From contig OX424569.1 in the NCBI GenBank assembly GCA_949152475.1, positions 20,621,170 through 20,685,169 of the forward strand: 64,000 bases of DNA, in the 5' to 3' direction. The notes beneath the pieces were generated by a model that searched no databases, was not told the origin of the DNA, and saw only the letters and a list, made by a program, of their open reading frames with translations. This DNA is from Terebella lapidaria. Its lineage: Eukaryota; Annelida; Polychaeta; Terebellida; Terebellidae. How positions within the stretch are numbered: position 1 is the stretch's first letter; each line of letters begins with the position of its first letter. The position numbers were made by a program, and so were the translations under genes. Positions 13,067 to 23,608 of the stretch are shown here, piece after piece.

Positions 13067-16000
13067 CTACATGCAAAACAAAAGTATTCACACTACTGAG
13101 ATGTTTTGGTATGGCATATTGGATGCAATGCCCCAGACAGAGTCAAAAAGAAAATATAACATCACCAGTCCAAAATAAAAAGAAACGTGGCTTTTTCTGC
13201 AAGGTCACCTTCAATCTGGATTTCCGACAAGTTTTTATTGAAGAAATCCCTCATCCGTCCGTGATCCTGTAGCAGAAGGATCTTTGCGATCTGGGTGCGC
13301 TCTAACGTATCCGATGTCTGACGGTAGTGTATCTTGTGGACATCCAGGGAGTGTCCCAGGTGGTTCGTAACCCACTGCATCTCATGCTCCTTCAAGTCAA
13401 GGGCCTAGAAAAAAGAATGTTGTTTGTTTTTTAATGAAAAACATCTGGCAATACGGCCAAAACCATAATATCTCCCGACTACATCACTTGGAGATGATCT
13501 TTGAAAACAACACACAACATTGCCTATATATGTAGATGTACCTGTGTCATGGTCGCCATGTACTTCCGCAACTGTGTGCTTGTCACTCTCTGTGCGTCTT
13601 TCAGTTGAGCTTCCTGTGTCGCTTTTGCAAGAGAATTGTATCCCCGGAAAACATTGTTCCGACCTGAAATAATATGTCAAGACTTCAATTCAGTCAGATA
13701 TGAACACAGACATTTTTAGAATATTACAGTAAATGCTATAATCTATAGTTTTTGCCTGAATGAATGTTAACTGTTGATGAAATACCTTTTTTGGAGAACA
13801 GGTATGGATTGTCCTTGTCAATGCCAACTTGGGTTCTTATCTTGCCCAAGAAGTTGAGTCCTTCATCACACATCTTTGGAATTAGGACAGGCACTCCTCT
13901 TCCAGTCTGCAATCATCATATTTGTAGTCACATTAAATGCCTATGTGTGTGCACATGCCCAACAGCTCGATGCAAAAATAACTAGATGCTCTCCGGTTCA
14001 CAACATGGATGTATTCCCCCCCCCCCTCCCACCACCATCTCCGATCATCTCCATTGCAAAAGATAATGTAATTAGAGACGAATATCTTTACTGTCGAGTG
14101 TTGAGCCAGGGTCTTTCATGAATCGCGAGAAGACAGATTCAGGCCCTCCGATTGAGGGGCTATAATTCCGTTACAACTGATTGCACATACCTTTCCGCGG
14201 ACTTCCATGACAGACTGTGAGGTCAACAAATGGTTTTCGAATGGAGTTAGTTGAGACATCTGGAGGTTGTCACTCTCAGCACCTGATCGTCTCTCTCTGT
14301 AGTCCCTGAGTCTGCAGATAGAAAGCAGTGGTTTACCGTACATGCTCAACACTGTTGTCATCAATGCTATGCAAATAGGCTGAAACTCATTTCTTACCGC
14401 AAAGATTCAATTTCCCCAGTTCTTCTCCTGTTGTACATTATCAGCTTCGCCATCATCAATTCGGCAACTTTGCAGTAATTGCTGTAACTGACGTCCTCGA
14501 ATTCGAGCTCATTGATTTTGTCTGTCAGGTACGTGTTCAATTTTTCGATGTCCTCTGCTTCTGGTAGTTTACTGCGCTTATTGAAGTGACGTTCCTGTAG
14601 AGTCACCCTGGCCTGTTTTGTGACTGCCGTAGGCCAGTCGATTTCCATTAACTTCATCATGTCTTTCGCTTCGGTTTTCCCAATTGCAAGTCCATTATTC
14701 TTGTTTTTGGCTCGGATGGCGATTCCCCACTTCGCGTTAATCATCCTTTTCAGATCAAATCCTAGCTTTACCGCATTACTCGGTGACAGGAGTTCCTCAT
14801 TGTTGTCATCTTGGGCTGCAGTCATTAGGGTTGCTTTCACAAGAGTATCGAAGTGATCAGGATGTAGATATGCCCACATGGATTTGATTGCCAGTGGTTT
14901 AAGTTTTCGAAGGTTCAACAAAAGACGAGATACTAGACGGATAACTTGGGAAGTGTAGGTTCCTCTTTTCAAACGATTCCCTACGTTTTTGTCAAGCCAC
15001 TGATTCCCTAAGGCAACGATCAGAGGGTCTTGCTTGGCAACCATTGCTACCTCGTCATTCTTCATTATTGAAAACACTTCATCCACCAGTCGCTTGCTTG
15101 CCGTTATTTGTATGCGTTCTGCGATGACATCAGACTGTGTTAGCAGTGATGTAGTACTTAGAGTAGTAGGTTTGACAGGACAGACTGCCTGGTGTACTTT
15201 GAGTAATTTCTTCCTGATCCACGCCATGCATGATGGGCAGGGGCCATAGGCTTCGATATCCAGTTGATCGGTGGGCCTTCGATGTAGGATCACTTCACCT
15301 CTTCCTTTCCTTATCGTTTCAACGTTGAGAGTGTGGTTATGGCGCTCACGCAGTAATGCCAGCTGACGTTTCCGCTCTTTTCCAGTGTGGTTCAATATGT
15401 CGATAACTTCTTGTACAGTGCGATGTTTTCTGGTAACATGCTGTGCAAAATTAGACACCTTCTTGTGACAAAATGCACAGAAATTGTACGCGTTATACAC
15501 TCGACTGCTCTTCTTTGCTTTTCCTAGTTTTGTCGTCATTGATGTCTCAATCCTCCTGATGTAAATGTTTGGTCTATTGACATCGCGCAGGAGACTACAA
15601 TCTATATCTTCGTCAACCAGGTCGCCATCTGAATTTTCCTGATGAGCTGTTGCCTCCCTGTGTCTGGATTCTGGATCTGGAACTTTCAAGGGTCCGGTGA
15701 CTGGGATACTCTCACTGCCATCACCACTTTCGGAGGCTGACACAATCTCTGTCTCCTCACATGCCTTGGAACTTGTAACTTTTGGAGACTGTATGTTTTT
15801 TTTCTGAACATTTGGTTTGGTTGCATGCTCGATCTCCTCATCTGAAGATGATGTAGAGCTCGTTTCTGGCCTGTAATCGCTTTCCGTATCATCGTCAGTG
15901 AACAGGGGCGGTGAAGTACAATACTTTCTCTCCTGGCTGACTGATGTTGGTGGCTGCCGATTTCTAGATATCCTGGAACCTACGAAAAAACATCACATCT

Positions 16001-19000
16001 GTTTGTGTATTCCTACATGCAAAGCTTTTGGAAACTTGAGAGTACATCTATTATTCAAAGACAGGGAGAGTGAGAATGTGTATGCCACGAATTACATATT
16101 ATACATGCTGTATCACAGGCCCTGACACAGGGTATGATCTGCCTACTGATACATACCGGCTGCCTCTGTCATGTCATCTGAAACACAGCCAGTATCAAGT
16201 AGATCAAACAACGCATCAGTTGGACCTGTAAAATAGAAGGGAACAATGAACTACAAAATAAAAACTAGAAAAAAGACATATTTGCAATGAGAAACATTTT
16301 CGTCAAAATAAAGCTGTGTACATATTTCAAATTTTTCATGCAACACGTCATGCAGACAATGCCACAAACAGCTAACATAAAATATTGAAGCTGAACATTG
16401 ACATCACAGTTCCATACCAGCTGCCAATAATGGAACACGTAGCTCCGGTCTCTCTGCAGACTCTGGCTCTGTTGGCTCCATTCCTTCTGTGTGCGACTGT
16501 GACTCTGCAGGCTCCATTCCCTCTGTCTGTGACTCTGCAGGCTCCATTCCCTCTGTGTGCGACTGTGACTCAGCAGGCTCCATTCCCTCTGTGTGCGACT
16601 GTGACTCTGCAGGCTCCATTCCGTCTGTGTGCGACTGTGACTCTGCAGGCTCCATTCCCTCTGTGTGCGACTGTGACTCTGCAGGCTCCATTCCGTCTGT
16701 GTGCGACTGTGCCTCTGCAGGCTCCATTCCCTCTGTGTGCGACTGTGACTCTGCAGGCTCCATTCCCTCTGTCTGTGCCTCTGCAGGCTCCATTCCCTCT
16801 GTGTGTGACTGTGACTCTGCAGGCTCCATTCCCTCTGTGTGCGACTGTGACTCTGCAGGCTCCATTCCGTCTGTGTGCGACTGTGACTCTGCAGGCTCCA
16901 TTCCCTCTGTGTGCGACTGTGACTCTGCAGGCTCCATTCCCTCTGTCTGTGACTCTGCAGGCTCCATTCCCTCTGTCTGTGCCTCTGCAGGCTCCATTCC
17001 CTCTGTGTGCGACTGTGACTCTGCAGGCTCCATTCCCTCTGTGTGCGACTGTGACTCTGCTGGCTCCATTCCCTCTGTCTGTGCCTCTGCAGGCTCCATT
17101 CCCTCTGTGTGCGACTGTGACTCTGCAGGCTCCATTCCCTCTGTCTGTGACTCTGCAGGCTCCATTCCCTCTGTCTGTGCCTCTGCAGGCTCCATTCCCT
17201 CTGTGTGCGACTGTGACTCTGCAGGCTCCATTCCTTCTGTGTGCGACTGTGACTCTGCAGGCTCCATTCCCTCTGTGTGCGACTGTGACTCTGCAGGCTC
17301 CATTCCCTCTGTCTGTGACTCTGCAGGCTCCGTTCCCTCTGTGTGCGACTGTGACTCTGCTGGCTCCATTCCCTCTGTCTGTGCCTCTGCAGGCTCCATT
17401 CCCTCTGTGTGCGACTGTGACTCTGCAGGCTCCATTCCTTCTGTGTGCGACTGTGACTCTGAAGGCTCCATTCCCTCTGTCTGTGACTCTGCAGGCTCCG
17501 TTCCCTCTGTGTGCGACTGTGACTCCGCTGGCTCCATTCCCTCTGTCTGTGACTCTGCAGGCTCCATTCCCTCTGTCTGTGCCTCTGCAGGCTCCGTTCC
17601 CTCTGTGTGCGACTGTGACTCTGCAGGCTCCATTCCCTCTGTCTGTGCCTCTGCAGACTCTGAACCCATCATTTCTTCTGGAAGAGTTACAATTCTTGAC
17701 TCATTATTGTAATATGTATCAAGTAATATGAGAATTCAATAGTCATACAACTTAGTCAAAGTTACCTTGTGCCCAGCAATAGTCGACCAGGAAGCATTGC
17801 TTGGTTCTCTCAAGTTTTTTGTTGGTTAGGTGCTCTATGAAACAAAACAAAATAACCTGTGATATTATTAAAATAGGCATTACTTGTTTCAACAACTTTC
17901 AAACACTATGCTCACGAGATTACCATGAAATATGACAGGACTTATATTAATTCAACATGAAAGTATACTTTTGACCTTAGTTATCTATACATGAAATGGT
18001 AGAAGACTTGGGACATGAACAAAAAAGATTGCTAATATTCTGTTGTTCACAGTGATCATCACAGCCGGACCAGAACTTCTTAAATATTTTTAGTAGCAAT
18101 ACTCCAAGCAAGTGTGTATTTCATTAGTTATTATTAGTATTAAACAGAGAACAATAAATCCAAAATGTTGTCTATAGTGCCTAGTACTGCTAATCTTCTG
18201 AAAACATTGACTACTAGTACATGTAATTTGGTTTCTCTAGTGCAGTTGGAAAACAGAATGTGTATTCTGAGAATGACCATAAATCCTATCAAATGTAGTA
18301 TGATCTCATTCTCAATAATATACTAGTAGCAATTACCTAATATTAATAGAACATGAATAACTCATTTCCCATGAGATAACAAAATTCGTATCATATAGTT
18401 ATGAGACATTGCTCCTTCAACAATGTCTAACTCATTCACGAACAGTGGATTAATCGTTTCCACAGACATGTCATGAAAACAGAAGGGTTAGAAAACTTCT
18501 CTTAGTTCAGATGTAAACCTTAGTGTATTAACTATACCACATACCAAGGGCTTCATCCCTGATTTTTGTATCATCACAGGTAAATGGTTTCATTATATCG
18601 GTCTCCTTGATAGTTAGCCTACAAACCAGACCGAGATGATATGCAAACCTGAGCTTTAACTTCAAGATGTGATTTGAGAGAATTCCCCAATATGTCTCTT
18701 CATTATTCATTACAACATGTATCATGTTCAATCCAAAAACAAGTAGGTGAACTCCCTTAGCAGTTAGTTATACAGCGGCGACAGTATATTCACAACAAAC
18801 AGCTGGACCAGGGAGATACTATTATCATGATTATACTGTTGAAGAGATGTGCAATGAACATTCATACTAGTATGTAGGTAAAACTGATGGGAAAACAGTA
18901 CATACTCTGCATCATCGGCATGACAGTAGACCGTGTTGGAGTTTATGAGTTTCACCGGCCATGGTATCCGTATCCTGTTCATCCTGGCCCACACGATGAT

Positions 19001-19199
19001 TCCTGGTGGTCCGATGTCATCTGTCAAAACTAAATAATTTGAAAAGGTAGTTTCAAACAAAATTGCTCTGCACTAGTACCAAACGAGTTCAAGGACAGAC
19101 TACTCTGTATCTTGACATTTTGTACAAAAACCAACTTGACTCACTTTTGGCCTTCTTGACACATGTATTCCCTTCAATACGTTTCCTTTTCCGGCCCAT
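12708..19199 (-). CDS. Multi-exon gene: PWWP-like, acidic repeat, zinc finger, tyrosine-recombinase-like protein
   Basis: Reconstructed host gene of 12 coding exons: 19145-19199, 18906-19020, 18545-18648, 17766-17834, 16418-17677, 16157-16225, 14398-15979, 14191-14311, 13786-13906, 13542-13663, 13209-13404 and 12708-13066. All introns are GT-AG, every phase matches, and the sum is 4,173 nt (about 1,390 residues plus stop). Domains seen: PWWP-like (about 19-92), repeat region (about 115-534), C2H2 and C2HC fingers (about 725-745 and 806-825), tyrosine-recombinase-like catalytic region (about 1077-1233) and a Myb/SANT-like C-terminus (about 1330-1390). From family knowledge, this finger-recombinase arrangement recurs in large uncharacterised families of fish, cnidarians and other invertebrates, and may descend from a Crypton-type DNA transposon. 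A nuclear, DNA- or chromatin-binding role is inferred. The start is the first Met in exon 19145-19206, with A at -3 and G at +4; the frame stays open upstream through exon 19317-19357. Confidence 0.8.
13209..13404 (-). CDS. Catalytic-domain exon with LGH box and catalytic Tyr position
   Basis: 196-nt exon, acceptor TTTTTTCTAG, donor GTGACC. It encodes VTNHLGHSLDVHKIHYRQ. The LGH motif is followed nine residues later by Tyr, exactly the spacing in XerD-type recombinases. His (about 1224) and Tyr (about 1233) are both kept. Confidence 0.8.
13542..13663 (-). CDS. Catalytic-domain exon with Arg II box
   Basis: 122-nt exon, acceptor TTATTTCAG, donor GTACAT. It encodes STQLRKYMATMTQ, which aligns with the H-x-x-R box of tyrosine recombinases (H-x-L-R-H-x-x-A-T). 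The Arg is kept (about residue 1198). The position three residues before it is Thr, not His, so DNA cleavage may be weakened or lost. Confidence 0.78.
13786..13906 (-). CDS. Catalytic-domain exon with GRGVPVLIP and NPYLF motifs
   Basis: 121-nt exon, acceptor GATTGCAG, donor GTATTT. It encodes TGRGVPVLIPKM and ends in DNPYLFSKK. These are typical of the strand-helix-strand segment before Arg II in this family (K..R.VPVLL..., NPYLF). Confidence 0.78.
14191..14311 (-). CDS. Catalytic-domain exon following the Arg I box
   Basis: 121-nt exon, acceptor CTATCTGCAG, donor GTATGT. It continues the recombinase-like fold: RLRDYRERR, then LTPFENHLL and VMEVRGK. The last motif leads into the next exon as RGKTGRGVPV, the beta-hairpin region where tyrosine recombinases carry their catalytic Lys. 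Confidence 0.75.
14398..15979 (-). CDS. Main exon: two zinc fingers and start of the tyrosine-recombinase-like region
   Basis: A 1,582-nt exon encodes an acidic linker, then a C2H2 finger (CAFC...HVTRKH), a basic helical stretch, and a C-x2-C-x11-H-x3-C finger (CPSC...HQAVC). A long helical domain follows, resembling the core-binding half of tyrosine recombinases. It ends with NRRRTGEIESLR, which fits the Arg I box (R-x2-E-[IL]) at the start of the catalytic domain. Acceptor TTTTTTCGTAG, donor GTAAG. This is the most conserved-looking part of the gene and the best anchor for homology searches. Confidence 0.85.
16157..16225 (-). CDS. Short acidic exon
   Basis: A 69-nt exon encoding PTDALFDLLDTGCVSDDMTE, with acceptor TTTTACAG and donor GTATGT, phase 1 at both ends. 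It links the repeat region to the zinc-finger exon. It may be an acidic protein-binding motif, but that is speculative. Confidence 0.7.
16418..17677 (-). CDS. Large repeat exon, about 35 units of MEPAESQSHTEG / MEPAESQTEG
   Basis: One exon of 1,260 nt (420 residues) is built almost wholly of about 35 tandem units of two lengths, 12 residues (MEPAESQSHTEG) and 10 residues (MEPAESQTEG), with A/S, T/M and D/E variants. It is acidic, Ser/Glu-rich and predicted to be disordered. Acceptor CTCTTCCAG, donor GTATGG. Unit lengths of 36 and 30 bp keep every variant in frame. The sequence has no stop in several other frames on either strand, so the long plus-strand reading frames here are shadows. Function unknown; a flexible spacer or phosphorylatable linker is inference. 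Confidence 0.78.
17766..17834 (-). CDS. Short exon linking PWWP-like domain and repeat region
   Basis: A 69-nt exon between acceptor CATAG and donor GTAAC encodes a charged, probably helical stretch (HLTNKKLERTKQCF...). Phase 1 at both ends matches its neighbours. The intron to the repeat exon is only 88 nt. Confidence 0.7.
17835..18544. other. Intron of the recombinase-like gene
   Basis: AT-rich sequence without repeats of the flanking families and without a phase-compatible exon. It separates exons 18545-18648 and 17766-17834. Confidence 0.6.
18545..18648 (-). CDS. Exon encoding the second half of the PWWP-like domain
   Basis: The exon uses the acceptor AAAGCTCAG, which was chosen because it is the only one matching the upstream phase. 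It encodes YHLGLVCRLTIKETDIMKPF followed by a charged helix-like stretch, as expected for the last strands and helical tail of a PWWP domain. The reading frame is open further upstream, but those residues would break the phase. Confidence 0.6.
18906..19020 (-). CDS. Exon encoding the PWWP-like domain core
   Basis: This exon reads GPPGIIVWARM followed by IPWPVKLI. That pattern (V-W-A-R/K-M, about ten residues, then P-W-P) is the hallmark of the first strands of PWWP domains, which bind methylated histone tails and DNA. Acceptor TTTTGACAG, donor GTATGTAC. PWWP identity is from motif pattern only; a Tudor-like relative is the alternative. Confidence 0.72.
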
Positions 19200-19206
19200 A
19201 ATGTAC
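19145..19206 (-). CDS. Exon with initiator Met and basic N-terminus
   Basis: The acceptor GTTTCAG is followed by a short leader and ATG at 19,199-19,197. The encoded N-terminus is MGRKRKRIEG, a cluster of basic residues that could act as a nuclear localisation signal. The exon ends at a GTGAGT donor in phase 1 and joins the PWWP-like exon. Confidence 0.7.
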
Positions 19207-19316
19207 CTGAAACCAATCAAAATAGAAATACTTGTACATGTCTACTTCATCAGATGACCTCGAGGTGTGCGACAGTCATTGATGCCAATCCAAATATTTG
19301 GAAACAATGTTCTTAC

Positions 19317-19357
19317 CTCAAGAGTTGTTCTTCAGATGACACAATTGTAGGGTGTAC
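19317..19357 (-). other. Probable upstream exon of the recombinase-like gene (5'UTR or N-terminal extension)
   Basis: A 41-nt segment is bounded by a TTTTGCAG acceptor and a GTAAGAAC donor on the minus strand. It joins in phase to the acceptor just upstream of the ATG in the next exon. Its frame is open (VHPTIVSSEEQLL...), so an earlier start is possible. If it is preceded by the exon ending at 22,464, however, that frame has no upstream ATG before a stop, which favours 5'UTR. Confidence 0.5.
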
Positions 19358-20039
19358 CTGCAAAAGCACAGACACATCTTTACAATGTGTAGTATGCATA
19401 CTGTCAAAATAGCATATAATTAGTAACCTACATGTTAGACTACACAGCGTTGAGAAAATAATATATTTTTAGCAGTAAGAATTATAGGCCTATGCATTCA
19501 GATATTCACTGAATGAAATCCATAGCAGAAAAAAAAACAACCATAGTTTGCATTTACGATTCACCCAACGTGCATTCATGACCTGTGTAGCAAAAACTGT
19601 CATGCTGTCATTTATACCAAGTTCGCCTTTGAAATAGTGTAAACCCCTGAACTATGAGAATCAAAAATACCTAGGACATCAAATGAGACAGCAAAAGGTA
19701 TGCTCCGAGAATGATAATATACAAGCCTGTTGTGATCAGTACCAGGCTGTTCGCGACCGTTGCAGTGAAAGACATTCTGGAAAAATGTATGAACACAACT
19801 GTGAATACAAATGGGCATGCTGTTTGGAAAGTGTGACTATCGTGAATTCGGAGTACATATATCTGATTCAATAATTGATTCCAACTGGATCAGCAGCATC
19901 TGGCCCATGTGCCCAGTTTTAACTTAACCCCGGTCTCGATTGTCTACAAGATCCTACCAGCAACCTGTACGTTCATAGTTTACATGTTATATCAGTATTA
20001 TTCTGTCATTTCTTCCTTGATTTACTTACCATTACACCT

Positions 20040-21090
20040 CACTTTTCACGGACAACTCACCTCGTGTCTCAAGTACAACGCACCTCACAATTCATGGACG
20101 AGTCCCTTCACATATAGATCATTCCTTCAATTTCTATCATTGCACCTCACTTTTCACGGACAGCTCACCTCACATTTCACGGACAGCTCACCTCACATTT
20201 CACGGACGGCTCACCTCACATTTCACGGACGGCTCACCTCACTTTTCACAGACGGCTCACCTCGTCTCTCAAGGACAACGCACCTCACAATTCATGGACG
20301 AGTCCCTTCACATATAGATCATTCCTTCAATTTCTATCATTGCACCTCACTTTTCACGGACAGCTCACCTCACATTTCACGGACGGCTCACCTCACATTT
20401 CACGGACGGCTCACCTCGTCTCTCAAGGACAATGCACCTCACAATTCATGGACGAGTCCCTTCACATATAGATCATTTCTTCAATTTATATCATTGCACC
20501 TCACTTTTCACGGACAGCTCACCTCACATTTCACGGACGGCTCACCTCACATTTCACGGACGGCTCACCTCACTTTTCACGGACAGCTCACCTCACTTTT
20601 CACGGACAACTCACCTCGTCTCTCAAGGACAACGCACCTCACAATTCATGGACGAGTCCCTTCACATATAGATCATTGCTTCAATTTCTATCATTGCACC
20701 TCACTTTTCACGGACAATTCACCTCACTTTTCACGGACAGCTCACCTCACTTTTTACGGACAGCTTACCTCTCTCTTTAAGGACAACGCACCTCACAACT
20801 CATGGACAACTTATTTCAGATGTAGATCATATCTCCTTCAATTTCTATCATTGCACCTCACTTTTCACGGACAATTCACCTCACTTTTTAGTTTTTACGA
20901 ACAATTCACCTCACTTTTCACGGACAACGCACCTCACAACTCACGGACAACTTATTTCAGATGTAGATCATATCTTCTTCAATTTCTTTCATTGCACCTC
21001 ACTTTTCACGGACGGCTCACCCCACTATTCACGGACAGCTCACCCCACTTTTCACAGACAGCTCACCTTACTATCACAGTCACACTTCAC
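20040..21090. repeat. Hierarchical minisatellite in the proposed first intron
   Basis: Tandem units of about 23 bp (CACCTCACTTTTCACGGACA plus a few bases) form clusters. The clusters alternate with a repeated ~90-bp spacer containing CTCAAGGACAA and TTCACATATAGATCATT. At least four higher-order blocks are visible. A 444-codon plus-strand frame across it is translated repeat and is not annotated as a gene. Confidence 0.85.
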
Positions 21091-22312
21091 TGTCAACAAA
21101 CCACATTTCCTAAGCCACCTAACAGTTCAATTCTACTGCAGTTTCTGCGATTACACTGCAAACTATTGCTGAAAATGTCGAAGTGTGTCACTCGTAGTGA
21201 ATATTGTTACAAGGTCAATTTAGATTTCAAGGTCTCTTTCTAGACTGAATTACGACCATATCTGACCATTAAATTACACATACGGGCTAATAACCAAACG
21301 GTGAAAAATTACGGCATGATACCCAATTGACACATACAAAATTTCAAGTTGATTCGATTATCCAAAACAAAACTATGGAAAAAAGCTTGTTTCACTGACA
21401 GATGAATTTGACTTTAATATCTCCAATTAAATCCATTCTTACCTGAACCAGGGACCAATGAAAGAATGATCGGTCTGTGTATGCAATGTGCCCGATATCG
21501 AAATGAGCTTTTGTCGTAGATTTAATGCATCATTTCTGTGGTTTCATGATATATTTTGTACGCCGACCGACAACTGGTCCCTGATCAATCACTGCTCTGG
21601 TTATGCTAGTGACTACAAACCTACTCAACGACTACATAGATCTACATTCGGCGACCAAGTATTACTGTTGAATCCTATCACTGTATCACATCTATTTGGG
21701 TTGCATAGATCGTGGGCAATCTGAGACATAGGCTGTGATTGGTTCGAAACTGGTCAGATGGTGCAGATAGCATGTGCTGATTGGACACGCCCATATGTGC
21801 CCAAAAGGGCATTTCATCCTACATGTGATCCATCATTTTCTTCAGATATGAATTTCTAGCAGCTTTCAAATTATGCATTCTGTTGGTAACAAACCAAAGA
21901 AAATAGCGCCAAACGCAGTAATAAGACGCCACGATGATAAGTATATGTAGGTCGGTAGAAGGTTACCAAGCGATAAGGCCGCCAAAGCGATCAGGCCGCT
22001 TATTATCATACCCGTATGCACGAGTGTCATAATACTCATCATCCATCACTTAACCTGTAGTTTGATGGCGGCCTGATCACTTTGGCGGCCTTATCACCTG
22101 TACCCCCGGTAGACAGGTAGACTGTGACAAACGAGGCCTAAACGATCTAGAATAAGGCGACAGCATGAAAGTAATTGCATCTGCACGAGTAGCCGTTTCG
22201 ATGACACAAACGATTTTAGGTCAATGACACTAAAGTAGTGGGCAATGAAAGAGCATAGAGACGGCAATTTCTGTATGGCTCGTAAGCAGTAAGTAAGCGC
22301 CAAAACCAATTT
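21091..22312. other. Low-repeat intronic sequence with one palindrome
   Basis: No coding exon was recognised. An inverted repeat at about 21,966-22,100 has arms containing GATAAGGCCGCCAAAG and CTTTGGCGGCCTTATC separated by roughly 70 bp. Its termini could belong to a small foldback element. Confidence 0.4.
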
Positions 22313-22326
22313 CCAAAATGGCGGAC
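22313..22326 (+). promoter_or_regulatory. YY1-like site
   Basis: CCAAAATGGCGGAC matches the YY1 consensus (AAnATGGCGGC) at 9 of 10 core positions. It lies about 140 bp inside the proposed first intron. YY1 sites often sit just downstream of animal promoters; the role here is inferred. Confidence 0.3.
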
Positions 22327-22464
22327 TCCTCGAAAATTTCCAGCAAACGAACACGACTGCAGATATAGTTAGTTTCTGTGAGCTATCAGTGGTTGTCCGA
22401 GTGCCTGATTCACTTCTCCTGCTCCCTATTAAGACATTCACTCACAATTTGACTGACACTTACT

Positions 22465-22590
22465 GTTAAATATCGTTTTTTCTGCGGTTTTCACGAATCT
22501 TCACTGGCTGTTCCGGTTCGTTGTGGAAGTTGTGTACTGCGCATGCTCACGCATAAATTTACAGTATGTTGCTCATGCGCAATGGGCCTA
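22465..22590 (-). promoter_or_regulatory. Candidate promoter and 5'UTR exon of the recombinase-like gene
   Basis: TGCGCATGC at 22,538-22,546 matches the NRF-1 core. A related TCATGCGCA lies at 22,573-22,581. Just downstream on the minus strand is a good donor, ACA/GTAAGTG, at 22,464/22,463. An exon from here could splice to 19,357, leaving the minisatellite inside a 3.1-kb first intron. This is inferred from position and motifs only. Confidence 0.35.
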
Positions 22591-23608
22591 CCCAGTGATC
22601 GCTACTGTGGGGCCACCTAGTGAATAGAATCACGGGTATTGGCACAGACAACAGGTGGAGCCACGATCTGGTGTGCAATTTAATTTCTGTCCGTGGGACG
22701 GACGGACAAGCTTGTCCAATATATTTCTGGGGTGAAACTTGAAACTTTCACACGCAACCCAGAATAGCCAGATGTACGTGTTGGAATAGTTTAGTTGTGG
22801 GTTGCAACGCAAAACTTGCAATAATCCCCACAACTGGTGTCTGTACTGATAACTCAACCCGAAACTATGCTCTGGTGAGAGCGGACGTACGGACGGACGG
22901 ACGGACGGACGACGGACGCAACGCCATGCCAATAGGTTATCGGACCAAAGGTCCGGTAACCTAAAAAATACCTCCTTCTCAAAATATTTTTAGGCATTTT
23001 TGTGCAAAATTTCAGAAAGATTCGATCGTTAACTTTAAAGATAAAAATGTTAACGCCGGACGGACGGACGTGCGGACGAGACCTTCTTGTGTGCCTTTTA
23101 CATGTTAAATTTCCTATCTAAAATAGGCACACAACTCCCCAAAATAGGCACACAAGAAGAAATTTCCTCACAACTTATGGTTGTGTGCCTTTTCTAGTCA
23201 CACAACCATACTCTCGTCCGCCCGGACGGACGGACGGACGGCTAGACAGACGGACGGACGGACGGACGGACGGACGGACGACGGACGCAACGCCATGCCA
23301 ATAGGTTATCGGACCAAAGGTCCGGTAACCTAAAAACTAAAAAATACCTCCCTCTCGAAATATTTTTAGGCATTTTTGTGCAAAATTTCAGAAAAATTCG
23401 ATCGTAAACTTTAAAGATAAAATTGTTGACGGACGACGACGACGACGACGACGGACGACGACGCCGGACACATCGCCATGCCAATAGGTTACGGACCATA
23501 GGTCCGGTAACCTAAAAATGTGGACGACGACGATGACGACAACGGCGGACGACGGACGCAACGCCATGCCAATAGGTTATCGGACCATAGGTCCGGTAAC
23601 CTAAAAAG
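22591..23608 (+). repeat. Stack of family A right ends
   Basis: Four right-end hairpins (GGACC, three-base loop, GGTCC, then GGTAACCTAA) end near 22,964, 23,332, 23,516 and 23,608. They are separated by partial tails and GACG or GAC tracts. A 145-bp foreign piece is embedded in one tract (about 23,075-23,222). Confidence 0.7.

Noticed and set aside
16385-17731. Two plus-strand open frames of more than 400 codons (LQAPFPLCATVT and CDCDSAGSIPSV repeats)
   Set aside because: They are shadows of the minus-strand repeat exon. Unit lengths divisible by three keep other frames open. Only the minus frame fits the splice sites and phases of its neighbours.
19909-21243. Plus-strand 444-codon frame with HLTFHGQLTS repeats
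   Set aside because: It is translated minisatellite with no initiation context or splice support, inside the proposed first intron of the minus-strand gene.
22094-22441. Minus-strand 115-codon frame near the promoter
   Set aside because: There is no splice connection to the gene and no recognisable domain. The region fits promoter and intron sequence better.
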